DNA of 64,000 nucleotides from Platerodrilus igneus (Eukaryota; Arthropoda; Insecta; Coleoptera; Lycidae), in contig JARFIW010001186.1 of the NCBI GenBank assembly GCA_036346225.1, positions 1,003,501-1,067,500 of the forward strand, read 5' to 3'. Under the pieces are notes generated by a model. That model saw only the letters and a program-made list of their open reading frames with translations, made no database searches and was not told the DNA's origin. The translations under genes were made by a program, and so were the position numbers. Every line of letters starts with the position of its first letter. Position 1 is the stretch's first letter. This document shows positions 23,585-33,802 of the stretch, one piece after another.

Positions 23585-24589
23585 TTAATAATTTATATTC
23601 CGCTGTTGCCGTTTAAGTGCTATTTGATAACTAGGGCAGGTTTTATCTAAGGATGAGTGGCATTCATTAATGTTGCTTTTTATATTATATTTGTTATAAT
23701 TAGAGCAATTAATACATTTATATTCATTCTTTGACGCTTTACAGTCTTTTAGTTGATGGTTACCTGCACATATTGAGCATGTTACTTGACTTCTACATTC
23801 TGTGGCTCTATGATTAAATTTACTGCATTTAAAACATCTTCCAACAACAACGTAATCCTCGATATTGCATAACTTCCAACCTATTTTTAATTTTCTATTT
23901 AAAATCCGTTGTCGAGCTTCAGGTAGGATATTAATTACTACGTTTCTAATATTTCTTTTGCTTTTGAAGACAAATTTAGGTTCAATTTCGTTTTCTTTTA
24001 GATTGAATTCTGGGTTTTGTAGTCTTATTATTTCTTCTGCATTGCTTATGTCAATCTCTTCAGGGATATTATAAATAATCATTCGAGGGTTTCTGTGACT
24101 GGTTGTTACAGCTGTCAGGGCTTCACTGCATTTTTCATTTATTGATTCCATAATTGTTTTTAATTCAGTTGCATTTTCAGTTTTGATTATTATTTGACCA
24201 TTTCTTAATGCTTTGAAGCTGTTAATGCCAACTTTAAGTTCAGTAGGATTGATCGTTGATTTGATAATTTTCTTCATTTCATCTGTCGTTTGGTTGCTAT
24301 TTGATTTCACGAAAACTACATGCTTGTCTTCATCTTTAAAAGGTACATTCCTGTTTGCACTTGCAACTTCAGAGTATAGTTTTTCAAGACGGAATACGGG
24401 TTCTGGTTTTAGAGTTTGATTTTCTACTTTCAAAATTTCTTGATTTTCATAATTCTTTGTTGTTTTTACATTGTTATTTAGCGATAGACTAATTTTATTA
24501 AAAATACTTCGCAAAACACTTACCGATTCAGTAACGTTGATAAGTGTTTGAAGTAGATTATTAAACTGTTCTTCTTCATTTCCTTCCAT
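23585..24589 (-). CDS. R1-like LINE ORF1, Gag-like nucleic-acid-binding protein
   Basis: A 334-residue frame with no internal stop. It opens MEGNEEEQFNNLLQTLINVT, with a coiled-coil-like N-terminal third. The C-terminal third holds three cysteine motifs: CFKCSKFNHRATEC, CSICAGNHQLKDC and a CINCSN...H...C variant, the CCHC zinc knuckles typical of LINE ORF1 proteins, which bind the element's RNA. In an active LINE it would package RNA with ORF2, but ORF2 is cut off here, so the element cannot be autonomous. The frame itself looks intact, which suggests a young copy. Confidence 0.82.
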   Translation of the reverse strand: MEGNEEEQFNNLLQTLINVTESVSVLRSIFNKISLSLNNNVKTTKNYENQEILKVENQTLKPEPVFRLEKLYSEVASANRNVPFKDEDKHVVFVKSNSNQTTDEMKKIIKSTINPTELKVGINSFKALRNGQIIIKTENATELKTIMESINEKCSEALTAVTTSHRNPRMIIYNIPEEIDISNAEEIIRLQNPEFNLKENEIEPKFVFKSKRNIRNVVINILPEARQRILNRKLKIGWKLCNIEDYVVVGRCFKCSKFNHRATECRSQVTCSICAGNHQLKDCKASKNEYKCINCSNYNKYNIKSNINECHSSLDKTCPSYQIALKRQQRNINY

Positions 24590-24850
24590 TTTTGGATAAA
24601 AGTTCCTAAATCCAGGTGACGTGTACAGCTTGCTTTTGGGACGTCCAACTTTGCCCCTACGGCTGATCGGATTGTCCGTAACTCTCAGTTCCGACCGTCG
24701 GCGGCCAGATCTCCAGAGACGGCGAGCTTAGCACAGCCGTGTTGTGCTCTAGCCATTGGCAGCCAGAAACCAGAAGGCTCGCACGCAATCTAGGACGCTC
24801 AGGTGTACTTAACGATCAGGAACAATTTTATATGGGCAGTAGTTAAACTT
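24590..24850 (-). other. 5' untranslated region of the R1-like LINE
   Basis: Noticeably GC-richer than its surroundings (GGCGGCCAGATCTCC, CCGACCGTCGGCGG) and placed directly upstream of ORF1, as expected for a LINE 5' UTR with internal promoter. The outer boundary is taken where the sequence returns to AT-rich, around 24840. Confidence 0.5.
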
Positions 24851-27430
24851 ATCAGCTGATCCGAAAACTTTAGAATACTAACTTACAGTTCAAACACTTA
24901 CTATTAAAAAAAATAATAAATAAAACGATTCCGCACATAACTATAGTCATTTTGATACTAAACACTATATTTAAATTCACAAAACTCACCACTAAAACTT
25001 AAAAAAACTGGAGCCAACAATCGAACACGTGTTAACAACTACATCACGTGTGTGTGTCGTGTGTGTGTGTGTATGTGTATGTGTGTTCTTGTACGGCATA
25101 TGCTGTGGCATCTTGTGTGTGCAATATCCTGTATTATTACGCCCGTTCTACTTGTGGACCCATACACTCGGATACGACAACAAAATATATATTTTCTAAA
25201 TCCGTCGTTACTTACTTCTAACGTAATTGTTATTTTATCTGAAAATTGGCATGAAAGTTCCTTAAAAAATTTTTCTGAAGTGTGTAAATTATTCCATAAC
25301 TCAAGCTGTTGCACATCTTGCTTTATACTGAAATGTGGATTCACCCGTAAAACGTCGCCCTCTAGGATACACACGCGTTCAATGTTGGAACTATAGGAAG
25401 CCAGTAATAATTGTGTGAACATACAAAGCATATAATATATTTAGACTTTGAAATACGTTTAACTGGTCTACAAGGAATTGAGTTGAATGTCATATATTTG
25501 CAAAAACCGTATATTTTGTTGAGGGACTCCCACAGTAATTTTTAGGCTAAAATTTAGATTTTAAAAGGGTTAGAAAATATTGAGGCGTAGATTATTGGAA
25601 ATCTGAGTTTTCAACGGTGTAATCCTTGCTGGAATTTTTGTTAAATAGATGTATTTACTATCAGTTCAGTCCAACGTGGGCCAAAATAATTATATTTTAA
25701 TTATCACAAGTAAATTTGGATAAGATTTAAATATACCTAAATAAAAATAGCTTAATTTGTTGCATTGACTGCTCAGTGTAGTATTGGAAACCTAATTGTG
25801 TGATCCCGACTCGTTTTTTGCTAATTTTTTTTATTACTGGCACTTTGTACCTACTAAGGTTATCGGTTTTAGCTTCTAACAAAGATAAAATGCATATTCT
25901 GATAGATATCTATCAATCCTCTCAGTTGTAAGCCATCGGTATCCGTTTATGCTATCTATTACTTATAAATTTTAAGATGTATTAAGTTTCAAAATTTAAA
26001 GAATCAACCAAATTTGTATATTTTATTGGCAAAGCGTAATTATTAACTATAAAAATTCATCTTAGAAACGATGCAAGTGTTGTCAATTTACTGCAAACTC
26101 AATTTAGAAAACGATGTATGTATTCATAAAAATGCAACAATCTCAATTGCGAAAGACGACGTAAGCGTATTTTTATTTAGATGGAACTGTACCAACTAAA
26201 CGATTTCTAGCCAACGTACATTGTTGAGCGTTTTTACTAGTAGTACAGCTTATTTGAAGATGTCGATTCTATCACTATGTGATGGTTGTTAACAACAACT
26301 TGGTTGGACAACTATTACATTCCTGCGCATTAACTACATAAAACCTGTCTTTACATCCTGGCATCTTTCTCTCTGAACGATATACGTTTGAAACCTTTGC
26401 TTCGTGAATTAGTTACAAGTGTTTTCTGTATTGTAAGTGAACTTAATATTGGATTTAAATTGCAATCAATATTCACTATCATTAATTTATGGTGCAGGTA
26501 ATTATTGTTACAAAACAGGTAGGTAATAAAGTAGTTAATATAAATTTAAAAATTTAAAAATGGTGTCATTTAACTAATGGTCAGATATATTATTATTCCT
26601 AATGGGAATGTTTGTTTAATTGCTGTAATACTATAAGGTATATAAACTGCATTTCGGTTTTCAGAAATTTAAAAGTAGGTTAAAATTTCTATATTTGCAG
26701 GCGATGTTGTAGAAAACTACATTTAACATAATTAAAACCATTCAAGATCACTGTTTTTAGGATAGTGTATCAAAATACCTCTCGAAAGTTGTCGAATTTT
26801 TATAAAAATTTGAAATCAAAGTGGTCGGTTTTGCATGGAATTGGCGGGAGATTTAAGAATAGCAGGGACAAAGGTTATGGATGAACGTGTCAAAGCTGTG
26901 ACCTTCAATTGCAGGGCATCTCCAGAATTTTAAGGTTTTCATTTTGTATTCGTTTAAAAAGAATATTTTCAAATAAATCTGAAACAAAATTTATTATGGA
27001 TGGCCGCATATTTCGTGGTGCCGTTGGCATGTGCGGTGAATTTAAAAACATGTGCGCCGATGTGATTTCACCGAAAAAGAAGCATTTATAAATCTTTCTT
27101 CAAACTCCAAAAGTTTCAATTATTTTTCTTATCCCGCTATAATATAAATATTGTATCTTTTACGGAACATTAGATTCTGAGAGGTTTAAATATTTTTCAT
27201 TTGATAGCAATAAGTAGTTAAAGCTTTCTGAAACAACTGGGTCTGCAAATAAATTTTGTTATCACAGTCTTTCACTTTGCTCTTTTCTCTTCGAGTCAAA
27301 AGATGAATTTCTTATGAACTTACTTCTCACAATAAATATCTGAAACCAAAATTAGTATATTACCTATAAGTTTAAATTATTATAATAGAAATTGTCTACT
27401 TGACAGTGTACCTTTATTTGCTTTTTTTTT
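24851..27430. other. Unassigned DNA with small open frames
   Basis: Contains a (GT)n run at 25047-25085 and opposite-strand frames at 25052-25396 and 25039-25431 that overlap it; neither shows a motif I recognise. A 60-codon frame at 26909-27091 also lacks recognisable features, although an acceptor-like TTCAATTGCAG precedes it. A host promoter or 5' exon may lie here, but I see no firm evidence for one. Confidence 0.3.
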
Positions 27431-27440
27431 AGTATCAATT

Positions 27441-27573
27441 ATGTTGCTTGCATCAAGAGGAAGGAAAATGGTGGCGATGATTCAAGATAGAAGTACCCTG
27501 GAGGCTCTAAATATTCCTGGTTATGAAACTACCAAAGGCACAAACTTGTACGACAAGCTTGCATTTATTCAAG
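27441..27573 (+). CDS. Candidate first coding exon of the recombinase-like gene
   Basis: A polypyrimidine run ending in AG at 27431-27432 is followed by ATG at 27441 and 44 open codons (MLLASRGRKMVAMIQDRSTL ... KLAFIQ), then a donor G|GTATGT at 27573/27574. The exon ends in phase 1, the phase needed to enter the recombinase exon at 36030. The joined codon would be GCT (alanine). If correct, the intervening intron is about 8.5 kb and contains an RTE-like LINE with a nested LTR. Against it: other exons may lie between, and I have no transcript evidence. It may belong to another gene. Confidence 0.4.
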
Positions 27574-27754
27574 GTATGTATTTAGAAAATGTCATTGTTT
27601 ACAAAAATCGTAATAACAAGTAAGTACAACTACACGATGCTCTCTTAACAAATTGATATGAAAATCTGGTTTTTCAAAATAGGTTGTGTGAGAAGAATCA
27701 AGTCTTTTAACGAAAAAATTAGTTTAATTTATGCACTACAGAAGCTTGTTTTAT

Positions 27755-27838
27755 GAATATAGCCAGCCGTACATGATACAATTAAAGCAAGATTAACTTA
27801 ATAATCTTGCTTTAATTGTATCATGTACGGCTATATTC
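27755..27838. repeat. Near-perfect 84-nt hairpin
   Basis: Arms of about 37-41 bases (CCGTACATGATACAATTAAA mirrored by TTTAATTGTATCATGTACGG) surround a 5-6 base loop; the only break is a 4-base insertion (CCAG region) in the left arm. Size and pairing would fit a miniature inverted-repeat element or a small-RNA precursor; neither is shown. Confidence 0.75.
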
Positions 27839-28794
27839 TATATTTTACAGAAATTAATTTTTTCTTGAAAGTAAGTAGCCATCATGGCAAAGACACAATT
27901 TTTGGTAGGATTTTTCTTCTAAAAAAAAATGGTAGTCTAGTTCTATTTACATCGATGTTTTCTAGAAAACTTTTTCTAATTGAAATCCATTTAAATATTT
28001 TATCAATGGGTTGTAAATGTTATTATCAATACTATTTTGGTAGTTTATTATATCATTACAACGACCTGCTATTTTTGCAACCTTATATTTTAATTAACTG
28101 TAATAACTAATAAATATTGTATGTTTATTTCTGCTAAAGTTGGAGAATTACTATCTACTTCAAACGACTGTGTTAACCTTATTATTATTGCATTGCAGAA
28201 ACATAAACACACAATGCGGCAAATTTGCTTTTATGTCTCATATTAAAAGTAGCGTCACAATGATTGTGAAATAATATAGACTTTTTTGTTTTATTTTCAA
28301 ACGAACAATTTATTTAATGAAAAATGAAAAAATTTATGTTGAGTTTTCATTTGATTGGCATATGTAGAACTACCATTAAGCACATGCATTACATTACACA
28401 GTAGTATATTATTCTAGTTTTGATGTAGTTTTCTTACACACCACTGATGCCGAAAATGTTTTATTAATTTTTGAGAAGATGTAACATTTAATCATAAACA
28501 CAAATTTTATGCCTTCTGTTTTGTTTAGTAATTTACAGGTCAGTTAAATTTTTGTATACGGTAGCTTCTAATGTTTGCTGTGGATTTGTTTTTAATTTCA
28601 AAATACTAGCGGATTTGCCTAAGAGGTGCTATAAATTAATTTTCTAAAAATAAATTATGCTATTAAAAATTTTTATTTTGTATTGGAATATTATATAATT
28701 TCGGAAACTTTTTTAGAGAGTGGCTTGAACATTACCGTGTCGGAATCGTGGATCTAGAAATAAAAGCAACATTAATAGTAACCAATCATATATA
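27839..28794. other. No recognised gene; hypothetical ORF only
   Basis: A 95-codon frame at 27823-28110 begins inside the hairpin and has a low-complexity hydrophobic/aromatic composition expected of AT-rich non-coding DNA. Nothing else was identified. Confidence 0.35.
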
Positions 28795-28869
28795 TACTCC
28801 CTCAATCGGATCTCCGGGAGGGGGTACTTGGGGCTCGTCATGGTAAGGATTTAAAACAACGGTTCGATT

Positions 28870-29640
28870 TAGTGATAGAAACTTGGAATGTAAGGTCATT
28901 ACTTAGAGCAGATAAGTTAACGAATTTATTAGTCGAAATGAGAAAAAGAAAGGTGGACATTTTAGGTATTTGGAGGTGAGATGGCCAGATAGGCATGACT
29001 TTTGGAAAAATAGTTATAAAATAATTACAACTTTGTCAACGAATGGACAGGCAGGGATAGGAATAGTGTTAGGTAAAGGATTAGGACGTAAAGTTAAAGA
29101 GTACTTACAATTTAGTGATAGAATAATTGTGGCTAGATTGAGTACGAAACCCACAGACACTGTTTTAGTACAGGTATACATACCAACAACTTGGTACATG
29201 GATGAGGAAGTAGAAATGGTATACGAGGATATAAATAGTATAGCGAGAAAATTAAAGGGAGATGAGAATTTAATAGTTATTGGCGATTTTAATGCGTGAG
29301 TGGGAGAAGCTAGTGAGGGAAAAATGGTAGGAAAATTTGGATATGTTAGACGAAATGATAGAGGAGAAAGATTAGTTGAGTTTTGTCAGAAACTTAGATT
29401 AGTAACTATAAACACTCTATTCGAACAAGATATTAGACGAAGATATACCTGGAAAGCGCCAGGTGATAGGGCTAGATACCAAATAGATCACACTTTAGTT
29501 AAACAAAGATTTAGAAACTAAGTTAGAAACTGTCGTAGTTATCCAGGGGCTGACATAGATAGCGATCATAACTTAGTTAAAATGAAGTGTAATCTAAAAT
29601 TTAAAAAATTGAGAAGGGCTAAAAGAGAAGCTTAATGATA
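28870..29640 (+). pseudogene. RTE-like LINE endonuclease domain
   Basis: Reading across several frames gives VIETWNVRSLLRADKLTNLL at the start of an EEP-fold endonuclease, then GQAGIGIVLGKGLGRKV, TKPTDTVLVQVYIPTTWY and LIVIGDFNA (the D-x-N motif), RRYTWKAPGDRARYQIDH and finally DIDSDHNLV, the C-terminal SDH catalytic motif. Stops and frame breaks interrupt it, including a TGA directly after GDFNA. In an active element the domain nicks target DNA for target-primed reverse transcription. Confidence 0.8.
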
Positions 29641-31530
29641 GTGAGGTATAAGAGGAATATAAACAAGTATTAGATAATAAGATCAAAGAGATAGCTATAG
29701 GAGGGAACGTAAAAAATCGATGGGAAAAAATTAAAAGGCTGTACGTGATACAGAAATATGGACTATAGGTAAGACGAAAGTAGAAGCGAGAAAACCGTGG
29801 GTAACAAAGGAGATATTAGATTTAATAGAGAATAGAAGAAAGCTTAAACCTTCCAAAGTATTGGATAGTGAAAGTAAGCAAAAAATATAATAGAGTTAGA
29901 AATAAGATAGTACATGAGTGTAGAGAAGCTAGAAATAAATGGATGGAGGAGAATTGTAAGGGAATACGAGATGATTTGAGAGTAGGTAAGACAGACAGGA
30001 CTTCCAGGGCAGCTAAAAAGTGTTTCGGGGAAGATAGGAAAAAATATTACGGTATTAAAGATTAGAATAATGAGTTTCTAATAAATAAAATTGAGGTAGC
30101 AGATAGATGGAAAAAATATTTAGAAGATTTATATAAGGAAGACGATATGGATGAGTTAGAGAACGACCGAGAAGAGGATGTAGAAATAGGGTTCTCAATA
30201 TTAAGAAAGGAATTTGATAGAGTTGTTAGGGAACTTAAACTAAATAAAATGCCGGGTATAGACGATATATCCGCAGAATTAATAAAATATGCAAGTCAGA
30301 AAACTTTAGACAGATTATATGAACTAATAAAAGTAATATATGACACAGGTGAGATCCCAATAGATTTTGAAAAAAATATCCCAATCCCCAAAAAGTCAGG
30401 AGCTGATAGGTGTGAGAATTTTAGAACGGTTAGTTTAACTTCTCACACTTCCAAAATACTAACAATTTTAATTAAAAATAGAGTAGAAGCTTTGACTGAG
30501 AATTATTTACGCAAAGACCAATATGTTTTTCGTAAAGACAGAGGGACTAGAGAACCGTTACTAATGATTAGGGTAATTATCGAAAAAATGTTACAAAAAA
30601 ATTAAAAGACTCATTTCGCGTTTGTAGATTTAGAAAAAGCATTTGATAGGGTTAATTGGATTGTTACGTTCAGGGTTTTGCGAAAAATAGGAATCTCTCT
30701 TAGGGATAGAAGAATTATTTACAGTCTATATAAAAATTAAAATATAGTATTTAATTTTGACGAAATAGAAAAGGAAGCTCAGATTAGAAATGGTGTTAGA
30801 CAGGACTGTATACTATCTTCCTTGTTTTTTAATGTTTATATTGAGGAAGCTTTAAACTTAGCTAGAGAGAACAAAGAGATAGGTATTAGTGTACAGAGAC
30901 AGAAAATAGACATGTTACGTTTTGCAGATGATATAGCCATTATAGCAGAGTCTAGAAAAAAAATAGGAGAGTTTTTAAATATTTTAGATGAGATACTACA
31001 GAGTAACTATAGTATAAGAATTAACGCAGGAGAGCCAAAGATAATGACAAGTGAATTACAGCCTAGTTCTACACCAAAATTAAAAATAGGTAATACCGAG
31101 TTAGAGGAAGTAGATGAATTTTGCTATTTAGGTAGTATAATTACAAAGGAAGGACGTAGCAAAAGGGATATAGTAGCTAGAATATCTCAAGCTAGAAAAA
31201 TGTTTTTAAAAAAGAAAAACTTACGAATAACTAATAGTATTAGTTTAGATAATAGAAAAGTTTCTTAAAGTCGTACGTATGGACCGTTCTATTATATGGT
31301 AGTGAGACTTGAACATTTAAAGGGGTAGATAAGAAAAAGGTAGAAGCTTTTGAAACTTGGTGTTATAGGAGAATGTTAAAGATTAGTTGGACAGATAGAG
31401 TAACAAATGAGGAAGTTTATGGAAGGATGTGTGAGGAACCCTGAATGTGGAAACAATTAAAGATCAGGAGAGATAGAATGATAAGGCACCAATTAAGACA
31501 CGAGGGACTATTTAGTAAAGTCTTAGACTA
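29641..31530 (+). pseudogene. RTE-like LINE reverse transcriptase domain
   Basis: Frames 30147-30605 and 30822-31268 are the longest parts. They contain LNKMPGIDDISAELIKYA, IPIPKKSGADRCENFRTVSL, then after a stop FAFVDLEKAFDRVNW (first catalytic aspartate), NGVRQDCILSSLFFNVYIEE, and LRFADDIAIIAES with the FADD active-site box near 30913-30925. Later FCYLGSIITKEGRSKRDI and FETWCYRRMLKISWTDRV belong to the C-terminal domain. The GVRQGCPLS-type motif reads GVRQDCILS here. Multiple stops make it a pseudogene. Confidence 0.82.
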
Positions 31531-31533
31531 TAG

Positions 31534-33187
31534 TGTAACGATTTTTTGCATGTGCCTGCCCCACGTTCCGGCGACAGTGAGACTAATTTTTGTTGTTTTT
31601 TTATGATGATGGGTTGGACGCCAGTGAACAAAAATCTTCCGACATAGCTAGGGGTCTATTTCTGGGTAGAACAATAAGAAGTGGGGGGTACGTCGAATTT
31701 TGTTTGCAAACCAAAGCTAAACTAAGTTAAATAGGCGCCACCAAGTCCTGAGATAATCACGATAATAGCAAAGCACAATTCTAAGGGCGGACGTGGAAAC
31801 CCAAAGATAAAACAATCGCCTTCGTTAACAAAAACCTGTCTTGTAAAAATAAGACGCAGCTCCTGTAAGGAATTATAAAGATTAAATAAATAAAAATGTA
31901 GAACACCATTTGTGTCCTATAAAAGTATCAAAAATAAAAAAGGTATATCCAATAAGATATTGGCACAAAATTATTACTTAAAAATTCTACCTTTATGTTA
32001 TCAGATTTGATCGCATTTGACCAAAATAAAAGTCTCAAAGTTTAACTAATTGTTTACTGAAGAAAAAAACTTTCTTTTAAAATTTCAAAACTTTTTATCA
32101 GGTAAAAAAATTTCAACAATAACATTTATAACATAATTTTTGTCTTTTTAAAGCAAAAGACTGCTCTTTAAACATAAACTTTGTTTTAAATATTTGATTA
32201 AAATAATTTGTTACCACAATGCACTGAATTAACGTTTCTATCCTGGGCAGATCTTTTCAGGTGGATTACAGTTTCTAAATTATTACACAGCGTGTATTTA
32301 ACTTTTTCATACTTAGATTTTATAATTTATCTGTAAATAAAAGCTAATTACAAGAATAGGAATGTTTAATTTAAATTTTATGATAGCTGCACGAAGCATC
32401 TGCTTTCACGGCAACATCTGTCAACTGTGCACACAAAAAAAAGTATGACGTCGAAAATATACCATGAAATCTATCTGAGGTTCAAATGGAACAAAGCTTG
32501 TAATTATATAAACCTAACTTAACAAAATTTCGTTCTACGGCTTGTAAAACCAGTTCAACAATAATTGAGAATTAAACAGATTATATGTTCGTAAACATAA
32601 TAGCAACTTTTCGTGCTTTATATGATAGTCTGTTTAACAAATTTTTACGACATTCAAAACGCATGCAAGAAATTTCTTATATGTAATAACGAACCGAACT
32701 GCCTCTGTTGCTCCAAGACAAATCTGGACGGAAATTCATAATCTCCAAACAATGTTACTAGCCATTTCTAATTTGGGATAACTGCAATCAAAACCAACAG
32801 CTTCACTCGTACTTAATCTATTATTCTTCGATGGCGAATTCTTCGTTGACGCGCTAAATAAATGAAACCAAATTAAATTAGTTTCAGGTCTAGCACGACC
32901 TGACCCGCTTACATAAGTAATTTAGCCGAAGGTCGCATGCCTCTAGCCGGGAATACATCCTGATAAGGCGGTTGCTAGCGGGCGACTAACTCGACGAAGC
33001 GAGAACCGAATGATAGCGACGTTAGAGGTGGAGAAATAGCAAAGAAGCAGCTAGAGATGCTTGACGAAGTAACTTTATGTCACACAGATATTTTAATATA
33101 AGAAGATTAATAAAGAATAAGGCACGCTTAGCGCATTATCCTCGTAATTCAATGCGAATAATTATTGCTCAAATTAAACATGTTACA
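31534..33187. mobile_element. Solo-LTR-like insertion, 1654 bp, TG...CA ends
   Basis: Begins TGTAACG and ends ATGTTACA, so its termini form a short inverted repeat TGTAAC/GTTACA of the kind found at LTR ends. The 4-bp sequence ATAG flanks both sides (31530-31533 and 33188-33191). Removing the insert and one ATAG copy restores the LINE reading frame through DYRLPNKNRVGRPR. There is no coding capacity inside. Size, TG...CA ends and the 4-bp duplication fit a solo LTR left by recombination; a DNA element with very short TIRs is the alternative. Orientation is unknown. Confidence 0.65.
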
Positions 33188-33333
33188 ATAGACTACCAAA
33201 TAAAAATAGAGTAGGAAGACCTAGACAAAACTACATTAGTCAAATTATTAGAGATTTAGGTTGTGAAGGGTATGTAGACATTTTTAGGCTAGCTCAGAAT
33301 AGAAAAGAATTTAGAGCTGCGTCAAACCGACCA
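33188..33333 (+). pseudogene. RTE-like LINE C-terminal coding end
   Basis: Continues the LINE after the LTR-like insertion: RLPNKNRVGRPRQNYISQII, then RDLGCEGYVDIFRLAQNRKE and FRAASNRP before a stop. This matches the C-terminal GRPR...RLAQNREEWRAA-type ending common to these LINEs. Confidence 0.75.
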
Positions 33334-33540
33334 TAAGTAAGTTTGAAAACAAATTTAAAAAAATAAGAATCAATTAACTAAACGTCACCATGACACAACT
33401 CACAATTAGTTAGCGGTCTGGCATGTTGGCAGCGATTCGTTGCTTAAGCCTTACCATAACATATAATTTAACACTTTTCCCTTTTTGAAGGGGATAATCA
33501 GGTAATATTTCATTCCCTTGTAAATGGGAATCATGTAAAC

Positions 33541-33585
<45 letters not shown>
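33541..33585. repeat. (AT)n microsatellite
   Basis: About 22 TA dinucleotides, directly left of the hammerhead-like hairpin. Such tracts border most PLE-related modules in this window. Confidence 0.95.
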
Positions 33586-33588
<3 letters not shown>

Positions 33589-33659
33589 TAAAATTAGTAA
33601 TATTGACTGTTTTTATAATGTATAAGCAAAATAAATATTGGGGATACAGTCAGATTGGG

Positions 33660-33802
33660 CATGGATTTAATATAAACTTCTTATAACCATTTCAATTGTA
33701 AACAATTGTAAATTGTAAACTTTATAATCTATCCTGATGAAGAAAATAAACATTTTCGAAAGCTTGAAATGGTTATAAGAAGTTTATATTAAATCCATTT
33801 TC
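33660..33802 (+). other. PLE-like hairpin with a hammerhead-like motif
   Basis: Arms of about 31 bp (33662-33692, GGATTTAATATAAACTTCTT..., and its reverse complement at 33768-33798) enclose CTGATGA (33734-33740), an extra A, a strong helix II (GAAAAT/ATTTTC, loop AAAC) and GAAAGCTT. These are the parts of a hammerhead of the PLE type with palindromic helix III. Helix I next to the core pairs only two bases, and the extra A after the core is atypical, so cleavage is uncertain. The left arm begins almost exactly where the cleaved RNA 5' end (GAAATGG) would start, which suggests a head-to-head copy begun at a self-cleaved end. Confidence 0.5.

Larger units (their letters stand above)
28795..33345 (+). 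mobile_element. RTE-like LINE, decayed, split by an LTR insertion
   Basis: Endonuclease, reverse transcriptase and a C-terminal region occur in order on the plus strand. The element is interrupted at 31534-33187 by a TG...CA insertion. Protein style (ETWNVRSL, PGADIDSDHNLV, FADDIAIIAES, CYLGSIITKEGRS, RRMLKISW, RLAQNRKEFRAASNR) is that of LINEs often annotated through similarity to craniofacial development protein 2-like proteins, which I associate with the RTE group; the exact clade is not certain. The 5' edge near 28795 is approximate. The 3' end lies just past the coding region, consistent with the short 3' UTR of RTE elements. Confidence 0.75.

Noticed and set aside
25039..25431. Opposite-strand ORFs of 130 and 114 codons
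   Set aside because: They overlap each other and a GT repeat, and show no motif. They could hide an exon, but nothing supports it.
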